Virus record (IMG/VR): IMGVR_UViG_3300021168_000046
Location: 1 to 47,807 of that record
From: a virus
Direction: 5' to 3' (one strand)
DNA: 47,807 nt
Positions 29,406 to 37,553 of this stretch are shown piece after piece (the stretch's first letter is position 1; each line of letters starts with the position of its first letter). The translations under genes and the position numbers were made by a program. The notes beneath the pieces were generated by a model, which saw only the letters and a program-made list of their open reading frames with translations, did no database searches and was not told the DNA's origin.

Positions 29406-30635
29406 ATGCTCAAAGAACACGATGTGATGAAACTGCCGGAAGGCAAGCACTGCTTCGGCGACTACCTCTGGCTCTCGGTCAAAGGCGCGAGCCGCTCGTG
29501 GGTCGTGCGGTTGCCGGCGGTGAACGGCAAGCGCCGCGAGGCCGGCTTAGGTTCGGCCGCCAAAGTGTCGCTGGCGCTCGCCCGCAAGGGCCGCGACGCC
29601 CTCATCGAACAGTTGCGCAACGGCGTTGACCCGGTCGCCGAGCGACAGGAGGCCAAGGAGGCTGCGGCCAAGCGTAAGACGTTCGCGGAAGCCGCCGAGG
29701 CGGTGATCGAGAAGAACCGGCAGGGGTGGAAGATCTCGCTTGAGGGCCGATGCTCGACGCTCGACCAATGGCGTCGCGACGTCGAGGTGACCTGCAAGCC
29801 GATCGCGCACAAGCTCCTCGACGAGATTGCCATCGCCGACATCAAGGGCGTGCTGCAGCCGTACTGGGATCGCGGCCAGCTCGACAGTGCTTCAAGTCTG
29901 CGTAAACGGATTGAAGCGGTGCTCGACTACGCGACCGCGCATGGCTGGCGCGCCGGCGACAATCCGGCGTCGTGGAACATCTTCAAACATCTGTGGCCGG
30001 GCGAGAAGGTCCAGGACGTGCATCACGCCGCCTTGCCCTGGCGCGACGCGCCGGCGTTCATGGCTCGCCTGCGCCAGTCGGGTGCGACGAGCGCTCGCCT
30101 GCTTGAGTTCATCATGCTGACCGCCGTCCGCTCGAACGAGGCGCGCGGCGCGACCTGGTCAGAGATCGACCTGGAGGCTCGCGTGTGGACGATCCCGGCG
30201 GCGCGGATGAAGATGCACCGCGACCACGACGTGCCCCTCTGTGACCAGGCTGTCGCCCTCCTGCGCCGGATGGAAACGGAGAAGATCGTCGAGAAGATTG
30301 ACAGCCCGTTCGTGTTCGTCGGCGGTCGCGGCGCGGACGCCAAGGCGGCCGGCAAGCCGATGCGCAACGCCAGCCTTTGGATGCTGATGCAGCGCGCCGG
30401 CGGCGAGGCGACCACGCATGGCTTCCGCTCGACCTTCCGCGATTGGTGCGGCGAGAACGGCGTCGATCGCGAACTGGCCGAGCGCTGCATCGCCCACAAG
30501 GTCGGCAGCGACGCCGAGAACGCTTACGCCCGATCGAGCCTGATCGCCCGTCGCCGGCCGATCATGGAAGCCTGGGGCGCATTCGTCGACGGCGCTCGTG
30601 ACAACGTGCTGCCGTTCGAAAGGCGGGCGGCATGA
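29406..30635 (+). CDS. int: P4-type tyrosine integrase
   Basis: Site-specific recombinase of 409 residues that inserts and excises the phage. An N-terminal arm-binding domain (DUF4102-like; WLSVKGASRSWVVRL and REAGLGSAAKVSLALAR) is followed by a SAM-like core-binding domain and the catalytic domain: R242 in TAVRSNEARG, K269, H338 and R341 in THGFRSTFRDW, H364 in CIAHKVG, and the nucleophile Y374 in ENAYARS. All catalytic residues are present. An in-frame GTG at 29397 is an alternative start. The stop overlaps the next small gene. Confidence 0.95.
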   Translation: MLKEHDVMKLPEGKHCFGDYLWLSVKGASRSWVVRLPAVNGKRREAGLGSAAKVSLALARKGRDALIEQLRNGVDPVAERQEAKEAAAKRKTFAEAAEAVIEKNRQGWKISLEGRCSTLDQWRRDVEVTCKPIAHKLLDEIAIADIKGVLQPYWDRGQLDSASSLRKRIEAVLDYATAHGWRAGDNPASWNIFKHLWPGEKVQDVHHAALPWRDAPAFMARLRQSGATSARLLEFIMLTAVRSNEARGATWSEIDLEARVWTIPAARMKMHRDHDVPLCDQAVALLRRMETEKIVEKIDSPFVFVGGRGADAKAAGKPMRNASLWMLMQRAGGEATTHGFRSTFRDWCGENGVDRELAERCIAHKVGSDAENAYARSSLIARRRPIMEAWGAFVDGARDNVLPFERRAA

Positions 30636-30811
30636 ACGCTCGCTGGCCCGCCGACAAAGTCCCTGGCGCACGCCAGGGGCTGACCGAAAGCGAAGCCGCC
30701 AAGCTGGAGCAGTTCCAGCGACGGCCCTTCGCGCTCAACAAACGCGAGCGCGATCAACTGACCAAGCTGCTTCGAAAAGCAAATACCGAAACCACCCTGG
30801 GGAAAGATTAA
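30632..30811 (+). CDS. Small charged protein after integrase
   Basis: Fifty-nine residues: GARQGLTESEAAKLEQFQRR then PFALNKRERDQLTKLLRKAN, two charged helices without hydrophobic stretches. ATG 30632 overlaps the integrase stop by 4 bases, so it is translated with it. It could be a regulator or excision accessory; there is no recognised motif. The TAA stop is followed by 30 untranslated bases. Confidence 0.65.
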   Translation: MNARWPADKVPGARQGLTESEAAKLEQFQRRPFALNKRERDQLTKLLRKANTETTLGKD

Positions 30812-30841
30812 GAATCCCCACAATTTTTTCTGGAGCGTTCG

Positions 30842-31078
30842 ATGAAGCTCACCAAACAACTCGCCCTGGAGCTTGCCGACACGATCGAGCTGAGCGCGCT
30901 CGAAGCGCACGAGGAACTGCACCCCAACGACGTGCGCGCAATCGCCGAGGGGCTCTACGAGGGGCAGCTCGACAGCTTCCAGTTCAGCATGCTGACCGAC
31001 TGGGCCTACAAGATCGCCGACGCGCGTTTAGGCTGGCGTCGTCGGCGAACCCCCGCCAGCAAACTTCTGGTTCTGTAA
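30842..31078 (+). CDS. Small hypothetical protein, convergent with the late block
   Basis: Seventy-eight residues: an acidic helical body (LALELADTIELSALEAHEEL, DVRAIAEGLYEGQLDSFQ) and a basic tail (GWRRRRTPASKLLVL). TGGAGCG precedes the ATG. The last 51 bases run antisense to the end of the leftward gene stopping at 31028, and the arginine-rich tail is encoded there. No terminator separates the converging units. Confidence 0.68.
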   Translation: MKLTKQLALELADTIELSALEAHEELHPNDVRAIAEGLYEGQLDSFQFSMLTDWAYKIADARLGWRRRRTPASKLLVL

Positions 31079-32626
31079 CTGCTGCCACCAGTCTTGGAAG
31101 CCCGGTGATGACGCAATCGACGCTTGCGGTCCTGGCGCTGCCGGCGTCTCCTGACCATTCTGCTGCATCGCCGCCGGCAGAGCCACCGCACCCGCCGCTC
31201 CTGGCACTGCGAGGAGCGGCCATTTCCCCTGCCAGAATCCCTGCACGACCTCTTGCGGGCTTTTGCCCATCCGATAAGCCGTGTTCTTAATTCGGTCCTG
31301 GTACATATCCAGGAAAGTTTTTGATGGGTCGGTGTCGACCCCGGTCAGCTCGGCGTTGCCCACCCACCCGGAAGCCTGCGCCTGACCCGGAGCCATGCCC
31401 GCCTCCTTGGCCAGGCTCTGGTAGTAATCCTCCAGCGGCGCATATTCGTTTTTCAACGGCATGTCGGTCCAATAGATCGGCCGCTTGAGCGCCTCCTCCA
31501 TCGTGAGGTTGCCGGCGTTGAACTCATCCTGCGGCCGAAACTTCGTCTTGTCCGGCATCGTCACCTGGGTCGCCAGCCAGCGCGGGTCTTCCGTCATCAT
31601 GCCCGGCGCGCGAATCGCGTGCCGGTCCATCGCCACCGGGGTCAAATTGCCTTCGAGATTCGCGCCGTAGGATGGCGTCTTGGCGACGTCGCCCTCGCCC
31701 CACGTCCCGCCCAGGATCGCATTGACCGCCTTCTGGTGCCCCGTGTTGGCAAGCCCGCCGTGGTAAGGGTCGGGCGGGGATGAACCGACCTCGACCGGCC
31801 CCATGTCGTTCTTGTCGCGGTAGTAATAATAGCTCGCCTCGCGCAAATTGGTCGGCACCGCGTTGAGTGAGCTGGTGCCGGCGTTGTAGTCGATGAAGCG
31901 CTTGAAAGCGTCGCGCCCGGCCTGCTCCGACCCGAGCGCGTCGATCGCATCCTGGATCGCTGGCTGAGTGTTGTGCCAGGACATGCCAATGTCCTTGCCT
32001 TGCTGGATCGAGTCGAGCATCCGCTGGCGCACGGCGGCGTTGGAGATCAGATCCGCCACCCGATCGGACGGACCTTTGGGAGGTTCATAGCGCGGCAGCT
32101 CAACCTGCGGGACGCTCGTAGGGACGGTCGCCAGGCTGGGGTCTTTGGTGTCGTAGATGTCGGGGATCGTGACATGCGGCGGCGGCTCCATCGGCACCCC
32201 CTTAACCGGGCCGCCTTCCCAGGCTTGCGTGTTCGGGTTCCAGGTGACGTTCGGCAGATCCTTGGGCGGCTTGGCGCGCTTGGCGATCGTGCTGGCGACG
32301 GTTTCAGTTTCCGGCAGGAGCTTCGCGCCGGCGGCGGCGATCGGCACCGCGGCTGCGGCGCTCGGCCCCACATGCTCGGTCGGCATGTCGAGCCTCGCGG
32401 TGATGTCGCGGCCGAACTGATTGGCGCTCGCTTGCGTCTCGGGGGTCGACGCTGACCCGCCGGGCGACAAAAAGTCGAGCGGGCCGTGACTGGCGGCGTA
32501 AGCGGCTGCATTGCCGACGCCCTGCGTGGCGAGATTGGTAAGGCCGCCGACGACCTCCAGCGGGTTGACCGGAAACATCGTGTCGAGAAAGCTTCGGCTG
32601 GACGGCGGCATGGGGCGATTAGGCAC
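31028..32626 (-). CDS. Large hypothetical virion-associated protein, last gene of the late block
   Basis: A protein of 532 residues with a GTG start at 32626, chosen because GGAGGAG lies 6 bases upstream; ATG 32611 is an in-frame alternative. A helical Ala/Gly-rich N-terminus is followed by a Pro-rich linker, a helical core (DLISNAAVRQRMLDSIQQGK, DIGMSWHNTQPAIQDAID) and a Tyr-rich stretch (REASYYYYRDKNDMG). Large mostly helical proteins after the SleB hydrolases in this position are usually ejected or internal virion proteins. The assignment is by position and composition only. Confidence 0.72.
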   Translation of the reverse strand: MPNRPMPPSSRSFLDTMFPVNPLEVVGGLTNLATQGVGNAAAYAASHGPLDFLSPGGSASTPETQASANQFGRDITARLDMPTEHVGPSAAAAVPIAAAGAKLLPETETVASTIAKRAKPPKDLPNVTWNPNTQAWEGGPVKGVPMEPPPHVTIPDIYDTKDPSLATVPTSVPQVELPRYEPPKGPSDRVADLISNAAVRQRMLDSIQQGKDIGMSWHNTQPAIQDAIDALGSEQAGRDAFKRFIDYNAGTSSLNAVPTNLREASYYYYRDKNDMGPVEVGSSPPDPYHGGLANTGHQKAVNAILGGTWGEGDVAKTPSYGANLEGNLTPVAMDRHAIRAPGMMTEDPRWLATQVTMPDKTKFRPQDEFNAGNLTMEEALKRPIYWTDMPLKNEYAPLEDYYQSLAKEAGMAPGQAQASGWVGNAELTGVDTDPSKTFLDMYQDRIKNTAYRMGKSPQEVVQGFWQGKWPLLAVPGAAGAVALPAAMQQNGQETPAAPGPQASIASSPGFQDWWQQLQNQKFAGGGSPTTPA

Positions 32627-33221
32627 CGAAAGCTCCTCCACTGAACAGCGTTGGCATGGTCTGGCCAGGTCCAGCCGAACCGCCGACAAAAGTCTGACCG
32701 CCAATCTTAACTTTGTTCTGCGCCGCGAGCGGTGCAGCCCACGACGGCGGCCGAGGCATGTACCCATAATAGTGGGTCGCGCCGCCAGTCGGGTCAGGGA
32801 TCAGACCATTGTAAACCTTGTCGACGATGTCGCCGATGTTGCTGTAGGCGCTGGACAGCGCCGGATTTGGGTCGTTCGGGGAAAGGTGCTGGGCGATGGG
32901 ATTGCTTTCAGGCACGCCCGGAGGGTTCCAAGGCGAGAACTCGTGAAAGCCACGTGCGGCGTCGCGAGGGTTTGGGACTGGCGCGGTGACGATGTTGGCG
33001 ATGGTGTTGGGGGCCGCACCGCTATAGCCGCCAGCACGAAGCCGGTTGAGGATGGCGGCGGCGACACCGGCCTGACCTTGCGGGGGCTCTCTGCTGGCTT
33101 CGCCGTAGACGGTCCTAATCAGCGCCTCACGATCGGCTGGAGTGAGCGGCAGGCCGCCAGCGCTCGATGGCGTCGCCTCCGGTGGCGGGTAAAAGCCGTT
33201 GAGCAGATCAGGATCAGCCAA
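32619..33221 (-). CDS. SleB-type cell wall hydrolase
   Basis: The 200-residue product has a SleB/Hydrolase_2 core: ALIRTVYGEASREPPQGQ with the probable catalytic Glu41, GVAAAILNRLRAGGYSG, FSPWNPPG, and NGLIPDPTGGATHYYGY. Such enzymes cleave peptidoglycan glycan strands. I take a TTG start at 33221 with a G-rich ribosome site overlapping the upstream stop; a GTG at 33248 in the same frame is the alternative. It probably belongs to the virion, opening the wall during DNA ejection. Confidence 0.85.
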   Translation of the reverse strand: MADPDLLNGFYPPPEATPSSAGGLPLTPADREALIRTVYGEASREPPQGQAGVAAAILNRLRAGGYSGAAPNTIANIVTAPVPNPRDAARGFHEFSPWNPPGVPESNPIAQHLSPNDPNPALSSAYSNIGDIVDKVYNGLIPDPTGGATHYYGYMPRPPSWAAPLAAQNKVKIGGQTFVGGSAGPGQTMPTLFSGGAFGA

Positions 33222-33534
33222 CCGGTGACCCCCCGCCCCCGCCGCCACCCTGGAAGAGCCTGGCCAGGATCGCCCTCAGATCCGTTGGCGGACCGGCCTG
33301 GGGCGCTTGCAGCGCGCCCATAGGCGGAAGCGGCCCGGCGTTGACTGCGCCGCCTGGGGGCATCGCAGGCCGATTGATGGGCGGCGGCGGAGGCGGAGCG
33401 CGCATGCCGTTAAGCTGCGGCAGCGCTCTCGGCGAGCCTATGCCCAACCCGCCGCCAGGCGGCGCTGACTTTGCTGCGAGCGTGTCAGCGACCGAGAGGT
33501 GACCGCTATTTCGGGGGGTGCGTTGAGTCGCCAT
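33214..33534 (-). CDS. Pro/Gly-rich disordered linker protein
   Basis: One hundred and six residues, almost wholly low-complexity: APPPPPPINRPAMPPGGAV, MGALQAPQAGPPTD, one helix (LRAILARLFQ) and a polyglycine tail (GGGGGGGSPVG). Its stop overlaps the start of the SleB-type gene, and it follows the SleB-VanY gene closely. Only the short helix looks folded. A spacer or chaperone between two virion hydrolases is conceivable, but nothing shows it. Confidence 0.65.
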   Translation of the reverse strand: MATQRTPRNSGHLSVADTLAAKSAPPGGGLGIGSPRALPQLNGMRAPPPPPPINRPAMPPGGAVNAGPLPPMGALQAPQAGPPTDLRAILARLFQGGGGGGGSPVG

Positions 33535-33538
33535 CAGA

Positions 33539-35134
33539 TCATCCTGTCCGTGTCGCCGGGAAGAGAAGGTTAATCAGGTTTTGCGCCGACGCCAGCATCG
33601 AGCCTGGGATCTGCGGGACTTGGTTAGGCGGCTGCAGTGTGAGCGGCGCTGAAGCTTGAGGCCCAGTCGTAGTCTTGTCGTCAATCCTGATACGCCCGCC
33701 GCCACCGCCGCCAAGAGATATCGACGCAGCTCCGTCCGGCGCGCCGCTTGGCCTATCATTCCAAGCATTGCGCAGCGTTGGCGCTGGCGCAGGCGCAGGG
33801 GCGGGCTCCGGCCGAACTGGCGGCGTCGGCGTCTGATCGAGCGGCACCCGCTGGGTGAGATCCGGCACCGGCTGCGCAGGCGCAGGCGCAGCCGGTGCGG
33901 ACGCCGGCGGGGTCGCTGGAGTCGACCCGCCGAACAGATTGCCCCAATTCGCCGCGGTGGTGAGCTGGGGGTTGCGGCCGGTGCCGGCGGTCATGCCGGA
34001 GATGACCGAATATTTGTCGCTTCCCGGCCCTACGAAGCCCGCTGACGGGTTTGCCGCGCCTCCAGGTATTGGGGAGGCTCCAGCCGGCGCTGTGGCCGCC
34101 ACGGGCTGCGCTGCGGGCGCTGGCGCGTTCGGGTTAGGCTCCTCCGCCGCCGGCGGCAGCGAAGGCCCGAAAGTTTTCCGCGCATCGGCTGCATCAGGCG
34201 CGCTGTAGGCGCTCCAGACTTTCGGCCAATCCCCCGACGCTTTCGCCGCCTTCAGCGCTGCAAGCATCGCCGGCGATCTCTCGAGCGGCAGCTCCGGCAA
34301 TTGCCAATGATTGAACTCGGCCGAGTCGCCGATCCCATAAGGGTTGTGCAGGCCGTTCTGCTCGGCAATCTGCGCCCACCGCTGGGTGATTCGACCGTTC
34401 GGACCGTCAAGCCCGCCAATGTCGCTGGCGAGCCCGTAGCTGTGCGACGAATTGCCGCCGGCGTCGTACTTCGAGCCGGTCTGGCCCTCTTCACGAAAGC
34501 CCGACGACACGGTGACCGGCAAGCCTTCGGAACGCGCCTGCTTGATCGCGCTCGCCAGCCGAATCGCAAAAGCCGGATTCATATTGGCGGTGTCGCCGGG
34601 TCGGGTCGGGTGCGCGCTGAGCGAAGCGAGAAACTGCCGCGCCGCCTGGGTGTCGGCGTCCGACGTCACGGTCGAAGGGCCGACGATCGCGGTGCCGGCG
34701 GTGTTCGCGGCGGTGAGCGGCAAGCGATAAAAAATCTGACTGCCGATCATTTGACCGTTCTGGCCGGTCGCCCAATCTGGGCTTTGACCATTCGGCATCC
34801 CCTTCGGCGCGTAATAGTGGGTCGCGCCGCCAGTATTGTCGGGGAGCTGGCCAGCGAAAACCTGCTGCGCCACCATAGCCGCGCGCTGATAGTTCGGGTC
34901 GGTGGTCGGAATTGCCCGCACCCGAGGGGCGTTCTTGTTGCCGGGGTTCCACACCGCAAATTGCTTCGGGGCGTTGATCACCGGCCCGAGCCGAGTGTTA
35001 GACCCCCACGCGCCCGAATCAACCCGGTTCTTGATGACGTTGGCGACCGCCTGATAGCCCTCCGGCGACTGGTCGGCTTCGCCGAGCAGCGTGCGGACAA
35101 CCATGTCAAGAGCGTCCGAGGTCAGGCCGGCCAT
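33539..35134 (-). CDS. Bifunctional SleB-like glycan hydrolase and VanY/M15-like peptidase
   Basis: A 531-residue protein with two wall-degrading domains. Residues 1-138 are SleB-like: VVRTLLGEADQSPEGYQA with Glu19, FAVWNPGNKN, and TGGATHYYAPKG. Residues about 180-280 are a zinc D-Ala-D-Ala carboxypeptidase/M15-like domain: VTVSSGFREEGQ, the metal motif HSYGLASD (H231, D238), and EFNHWQ (E273, H276). The remaining 250 residues are a Pro/Ala-rich flexible region with a final helix. Together they could cut both glycan and peptide bonds of the wall at entry. It begins the internal-protein end of the block. Confidence 0.88.
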   Translation of the reverse strand: MAGLTSDALDMVVRTLLGEADQSPEGYQAVANVIKNRVDSGAWGSNTRLGPVINAPKQFAVWNPGNKNAPRVRAIPTTDPNYQRAAMVAQQVFAGQLPDNTGGATHYYAPKGMPNGQSPDWATGQNGQMIGSQIFYRLPLTAANTAGTAIVGPSTVTSDADTQAARQFLASLSAHPTRPGDTANMNPAFAIRLASAIKQARSEGLPVTVSSGFREEGQTGSKYDAGGNSSHSYGLASDIGGLDGPNGRITQRWAQIAEQNGLHNPYGIGDSAEFNHWQLPELPLERSPAMLAALKAAKASGDWPKVWSAYSAPDAADARKTFGPSLPPAAEEPNPNAPAPAAQPVAATAPAGASPIPGGAANPSAGFVGPGSDKYSVISGMTAGTGRNPQLTTAANWGNLFGGSTPATPPASAPAAPAPAQPVPDLTQRVPLDQTPTPPVRPEPAPAPAPAPTLRNAWNDRPSGAPDGAASISLGGGGGGRIRIDDKTTTGPQASAPLTLQPPNQVPQIPGSMLASAQNLINLLFPATRTG

Positions 35135-35196
35135 TGCGGTTAAAGCCCCTTCCCACTATGTATTGGGTTTCGTCCAACGTTGTTCACGAGATCCCA

Positions 35197-35397
35197 ATGC
35201 CCCGCACCGAACAAGAAGAGCGCTACTGGACCCAGTACGAAGAGGAAAAAGCCGCCCAGGCGGAGCTTGCCCCGCTGCGCGAGAAATCCATTCTTGAGCT
35301 GACCCCGGAAGAGCTTGCGCGAAAGCATGCGCTCGAAGAAAAATTGGGTCTTCTGCCCTGGCAACTTCGGGCGGCGGGGCTCAGCCCTTACCCCTGA
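35197..35397 (+). CDS. Small rightward gene inside the leftward late block
   Basis: Sixty-six residues from ATG 35197; in-frame ATGs at 35158 and 35134 extend it without better ribosome sites. The product is strongly helical and charged (RTEQEERYWTQYEEEKAAQA, LTPEELARKHALEEKLGLLP). The opposite strand of the same DNA gives an unlikely Phe/Leu-rich frame, so I prefer this strand. It diverges from the gene above and converges with the next, whose stop is 2 bases away. It is one of three genes oriented against the late block. Confidence 0.68.
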   Translation: MPRTEQEERYWTQYEEEKAAQAELAPLREKSILELTPEELARKHALEEKLGLLPWQLRAAGLSPYP

Positions 35398-35399
35398 TT

Positions 35400-37553
35400 T
35401 CATCGTCGAAGCCCCGGCGTATATTTCAGCAGGGTGTTCGCCAGATCGGACACTGGCCCCTTCAAACTCGACACGGCGTTCGCAGCCTGCCCAACGCCCG
35501 ACTGCAGCGCCGCCACCGGATCGACATAGTCCGGTCGCGCGCCTAAGCCCGCATGCTGCGCATATTGCGTCAGCAGCCCCGCGATATTGTCCGGAGTGAA
35601 TTGCCGCCCGGCGACCGCGCGAATGAACGAGGGGTCGTGCAGGGCGCTGGTCAATAGCGCCGTGAACGGCAGCGCCGCGACCCCACCCGCTCCAAGCGCG
35701 CCATACCCGCCAAGCGCCGCCGCGCCGCCGGCGGCGACCGACGCCAGCGTCCTTCTAAGCCCGCCCCGCTCCATCGGTTCCGCCGTCGTCTTGGCGGCGT
35801 CGACCGCCGCCTGCAGCTTCGCGCCTGCGCCTGGCGCTTGTTGCTCGATATGATCCAGGACATTTTGGTTGACGCCCGAGCTGGCCTGTTGCGCGAACAC
35901 ATCCGGTCGGAAGTGCTCCATGCTCTTCGGGTGCGCCGGCTGACCCTTGGCGGCGATCGTCTCCGCTATCGCCTGATTGGGCGTCTCGGGGGTGAGACTG
36001 CTGAGCTTGGTCAGGGTCGGCATGTCGCCGCCCTTCACCGCGCTGTTCAGATTGGAGGTGATGTCGTCGGAGGTGGCGTATTTCTCCCACGGCTGCGGCG
36101 CGTTGGCGTCATCAAGCACGCCGGCGGTGTCAGCCAGATTGCGCTTGACCTGGCTATGCGCCGACCAATCCGCATCGAGCTTCTTCCAGGCTGGCCCCTG
36201 GCCGGCGTCATTGGCCGCCTGTTGCATCTGGGCGCTCATCGCGTCCTCGATCGGCGAGATGCTCCTGGCGACCGTGTCCTTCGCGCTGCGCGCGCCGCTC
36301 GACGGCTGAAACATATTGTCGACGATCGCGCCGAACGTCGAGCGCTCAGTCTTCAGCGCATTGAAGGCGATCGAACCCGTCACCGGGTCAACGTTGCTTG
36401 CGATTCGATGATAGGCGGCTTCCGCCGCGCGCCTGACCTGGTCGCCCGCATTCGGATCGGTCGCCACGCTCAAAGCCGCATCGAGCACCGGCTGCGCGCT
36501 CACTCTTCGGTTCGGATCGATCGCCGCTTCGATATTGTCCGAGCGGGTCTTCAGCTCCTGTTCATTAGCCAGGATCTTCGACCGGCTTTGGTTGGCGAGA
36601 TCCGTCGCGAAATCATTAAGGCTCTCGGGGCCAGCTTCCTGCACCGGCGTCGAGCCCGGCGCGAACTGCTGCAAAGCGCTGTTGGCGGTGTCGGTGATCG
36701 CTTTCTCTTGCGCGTCGAGCGCGCCCTTCTCGCCGGTGCTGGAGAAGGGAAAGGCCGAGAAGCCGGAGCTGAGCTTGCCAAAACTCGAGTCGGGGTCGAC
36801 GACCGATTTTAGCGGCGGCGCGTTGGGGCTGATGGCGCGGTTGACGTCGTAGTTCTGACCGCTCTCGTCGCCAGGTCGGCCAGCGACGATCGGCATCGCC
36901 TTGCCGCCGGCGGCCGACGTCGCGTGCCTGGCGCTCGCGCCGACAATGCCAAGCAGCGTCTGCACCGCCGGGCTATAGCCGTTGTCGCGCGCCCATTTCT
37001 GCATGTCGTCAGAGATGAACCAATCGGCGGCGTTGCCCAGCTCTGATCGACCGGCGGTCATCAGCTTGTTGAACACCCCCGGCGCTTCTTTGAGGCGGGT
37101 GATTTGGTTGCCGGTCGGGATCAGCCACGGCGTGACCGCTTCCGCCGTCTTCGCCCATTGCGGAGCGTCGTCACCCAGCTCAAGCGGCGCGCCATGCAGC
37201 TTGCCAATGTCCTTGATAATTTCTTCGCTTGGCGTCCACACCGAGTGCGGCTGGGTAGCCGGCGCTTCTTTCACCAACGACGGGTCGCTGGACGAAGCTT
37301 CGGTCATGCCGATATTCGCCGCGCTTGGCGAACCGAACCCCTGCACGACATTCGCCAGGAGATCCGGAATAGCGCTCAACACGCGAATACCGCTGAGCGC
37401 GCCGACCTGCGCCCCCGTGGCGATGTTCTTTGCCGCCGGCGTCGACCGCCAGTCGGGCGGCGTGGTGTCGACTTGTTCAAGCCAATCGCCGCTCGCCCCC
37501 GCCGCCGGCGTTTTCGGCGGCGTCGTGTTGACCTGGTCAAGCCAGTCGGGCAT
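35400..37553 (-). CDS. Internal virion protein
   Basis: A 717-residue protein. The N-terminus carries a tandem motif DWLDQVNTTPP / DWLEQVDTTPP at residues 3-13 and 23-33, a type of short repeat I have seen at the head of phage internal proteins. A long helical region rich in Ala, Gln and Asp follows. Residues about 600-640 are a hydrophobic Ala/Gly segment that could insert into a membrane. Size, helical content and its place among gp14/15/16-like genes suggest an ejected protein that helps form the DNA channel. No enzymatic motif is visible. Confidence 0.75.
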   Translation of the reverse strand: MPDWLDQVNTTPPKTPAAGASGDWLEQVDTTPPDWRSTPAAKNIATGAQVGALSGIRVLSAIPDLLANVVQGFGSPSAANIGMTEASSSDPSLVKEAPATQPHSVWTPSEEIIKDIGKLHGAPLELGDDAPQWAKTAEAVTPWLIPTGNQITRLKEAPGVFNKLMTAGRSELGNAADWFISDDMQKWARDNGYSPAVQTLLGIVGASARHATSAAGGKAMPIVAGRPGDESGQNYDVNRAISPNAPPLKSVVDPDSSFGKLSSGFSAFPFSSTGEKGALDAQEKAITDTANSALQQFAPGSTPVQEAGPESLNDFATDLANQSRSKILANEQELKTRSDNIEAAIDPNRRVSAQPVLDAALSVATDPNAGDQVRRAAEAAYHRIASNVDPVTGSIAFNALKTERSTFGAIVDNMFQPSSGARSAKDTVARSISPIEDAMSAQMQQAANDAGQGPAWKKLDADWSAHSQVKRNLADTAGVLDDANAPQPWEKYATSDDITSNLNSAVKGGDMPTLTKLSSLTPETPNQAIAETIAAKGQPAHPKSMEHFRPDVFAQQASSGVNQNVLDHIEQQAPGAGAKLQAAVDAAKTTAEPMERGGLRRTLASVAAGGAAALGGYGALGAGGVAALPFTALLTSALHDPSFIRAVAGRQFTPDNIAGLLTQYAQHAGLGARPDYVDPVAALQSGVGQAANAVSSLKGPVSDLANTLLKYTPGLRR

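Noticed and set aside
35140-35403. A leftward 87-codon frame opposite the small gene at 35197-35397
   Set aside because: It fits the direction of the operon, but its translation is improbable (KTQFFFERMLSRK, LRLGGFFLFVLGPVALFLF). The rightward frame has the codon use and charged helical pattern of a real protein.
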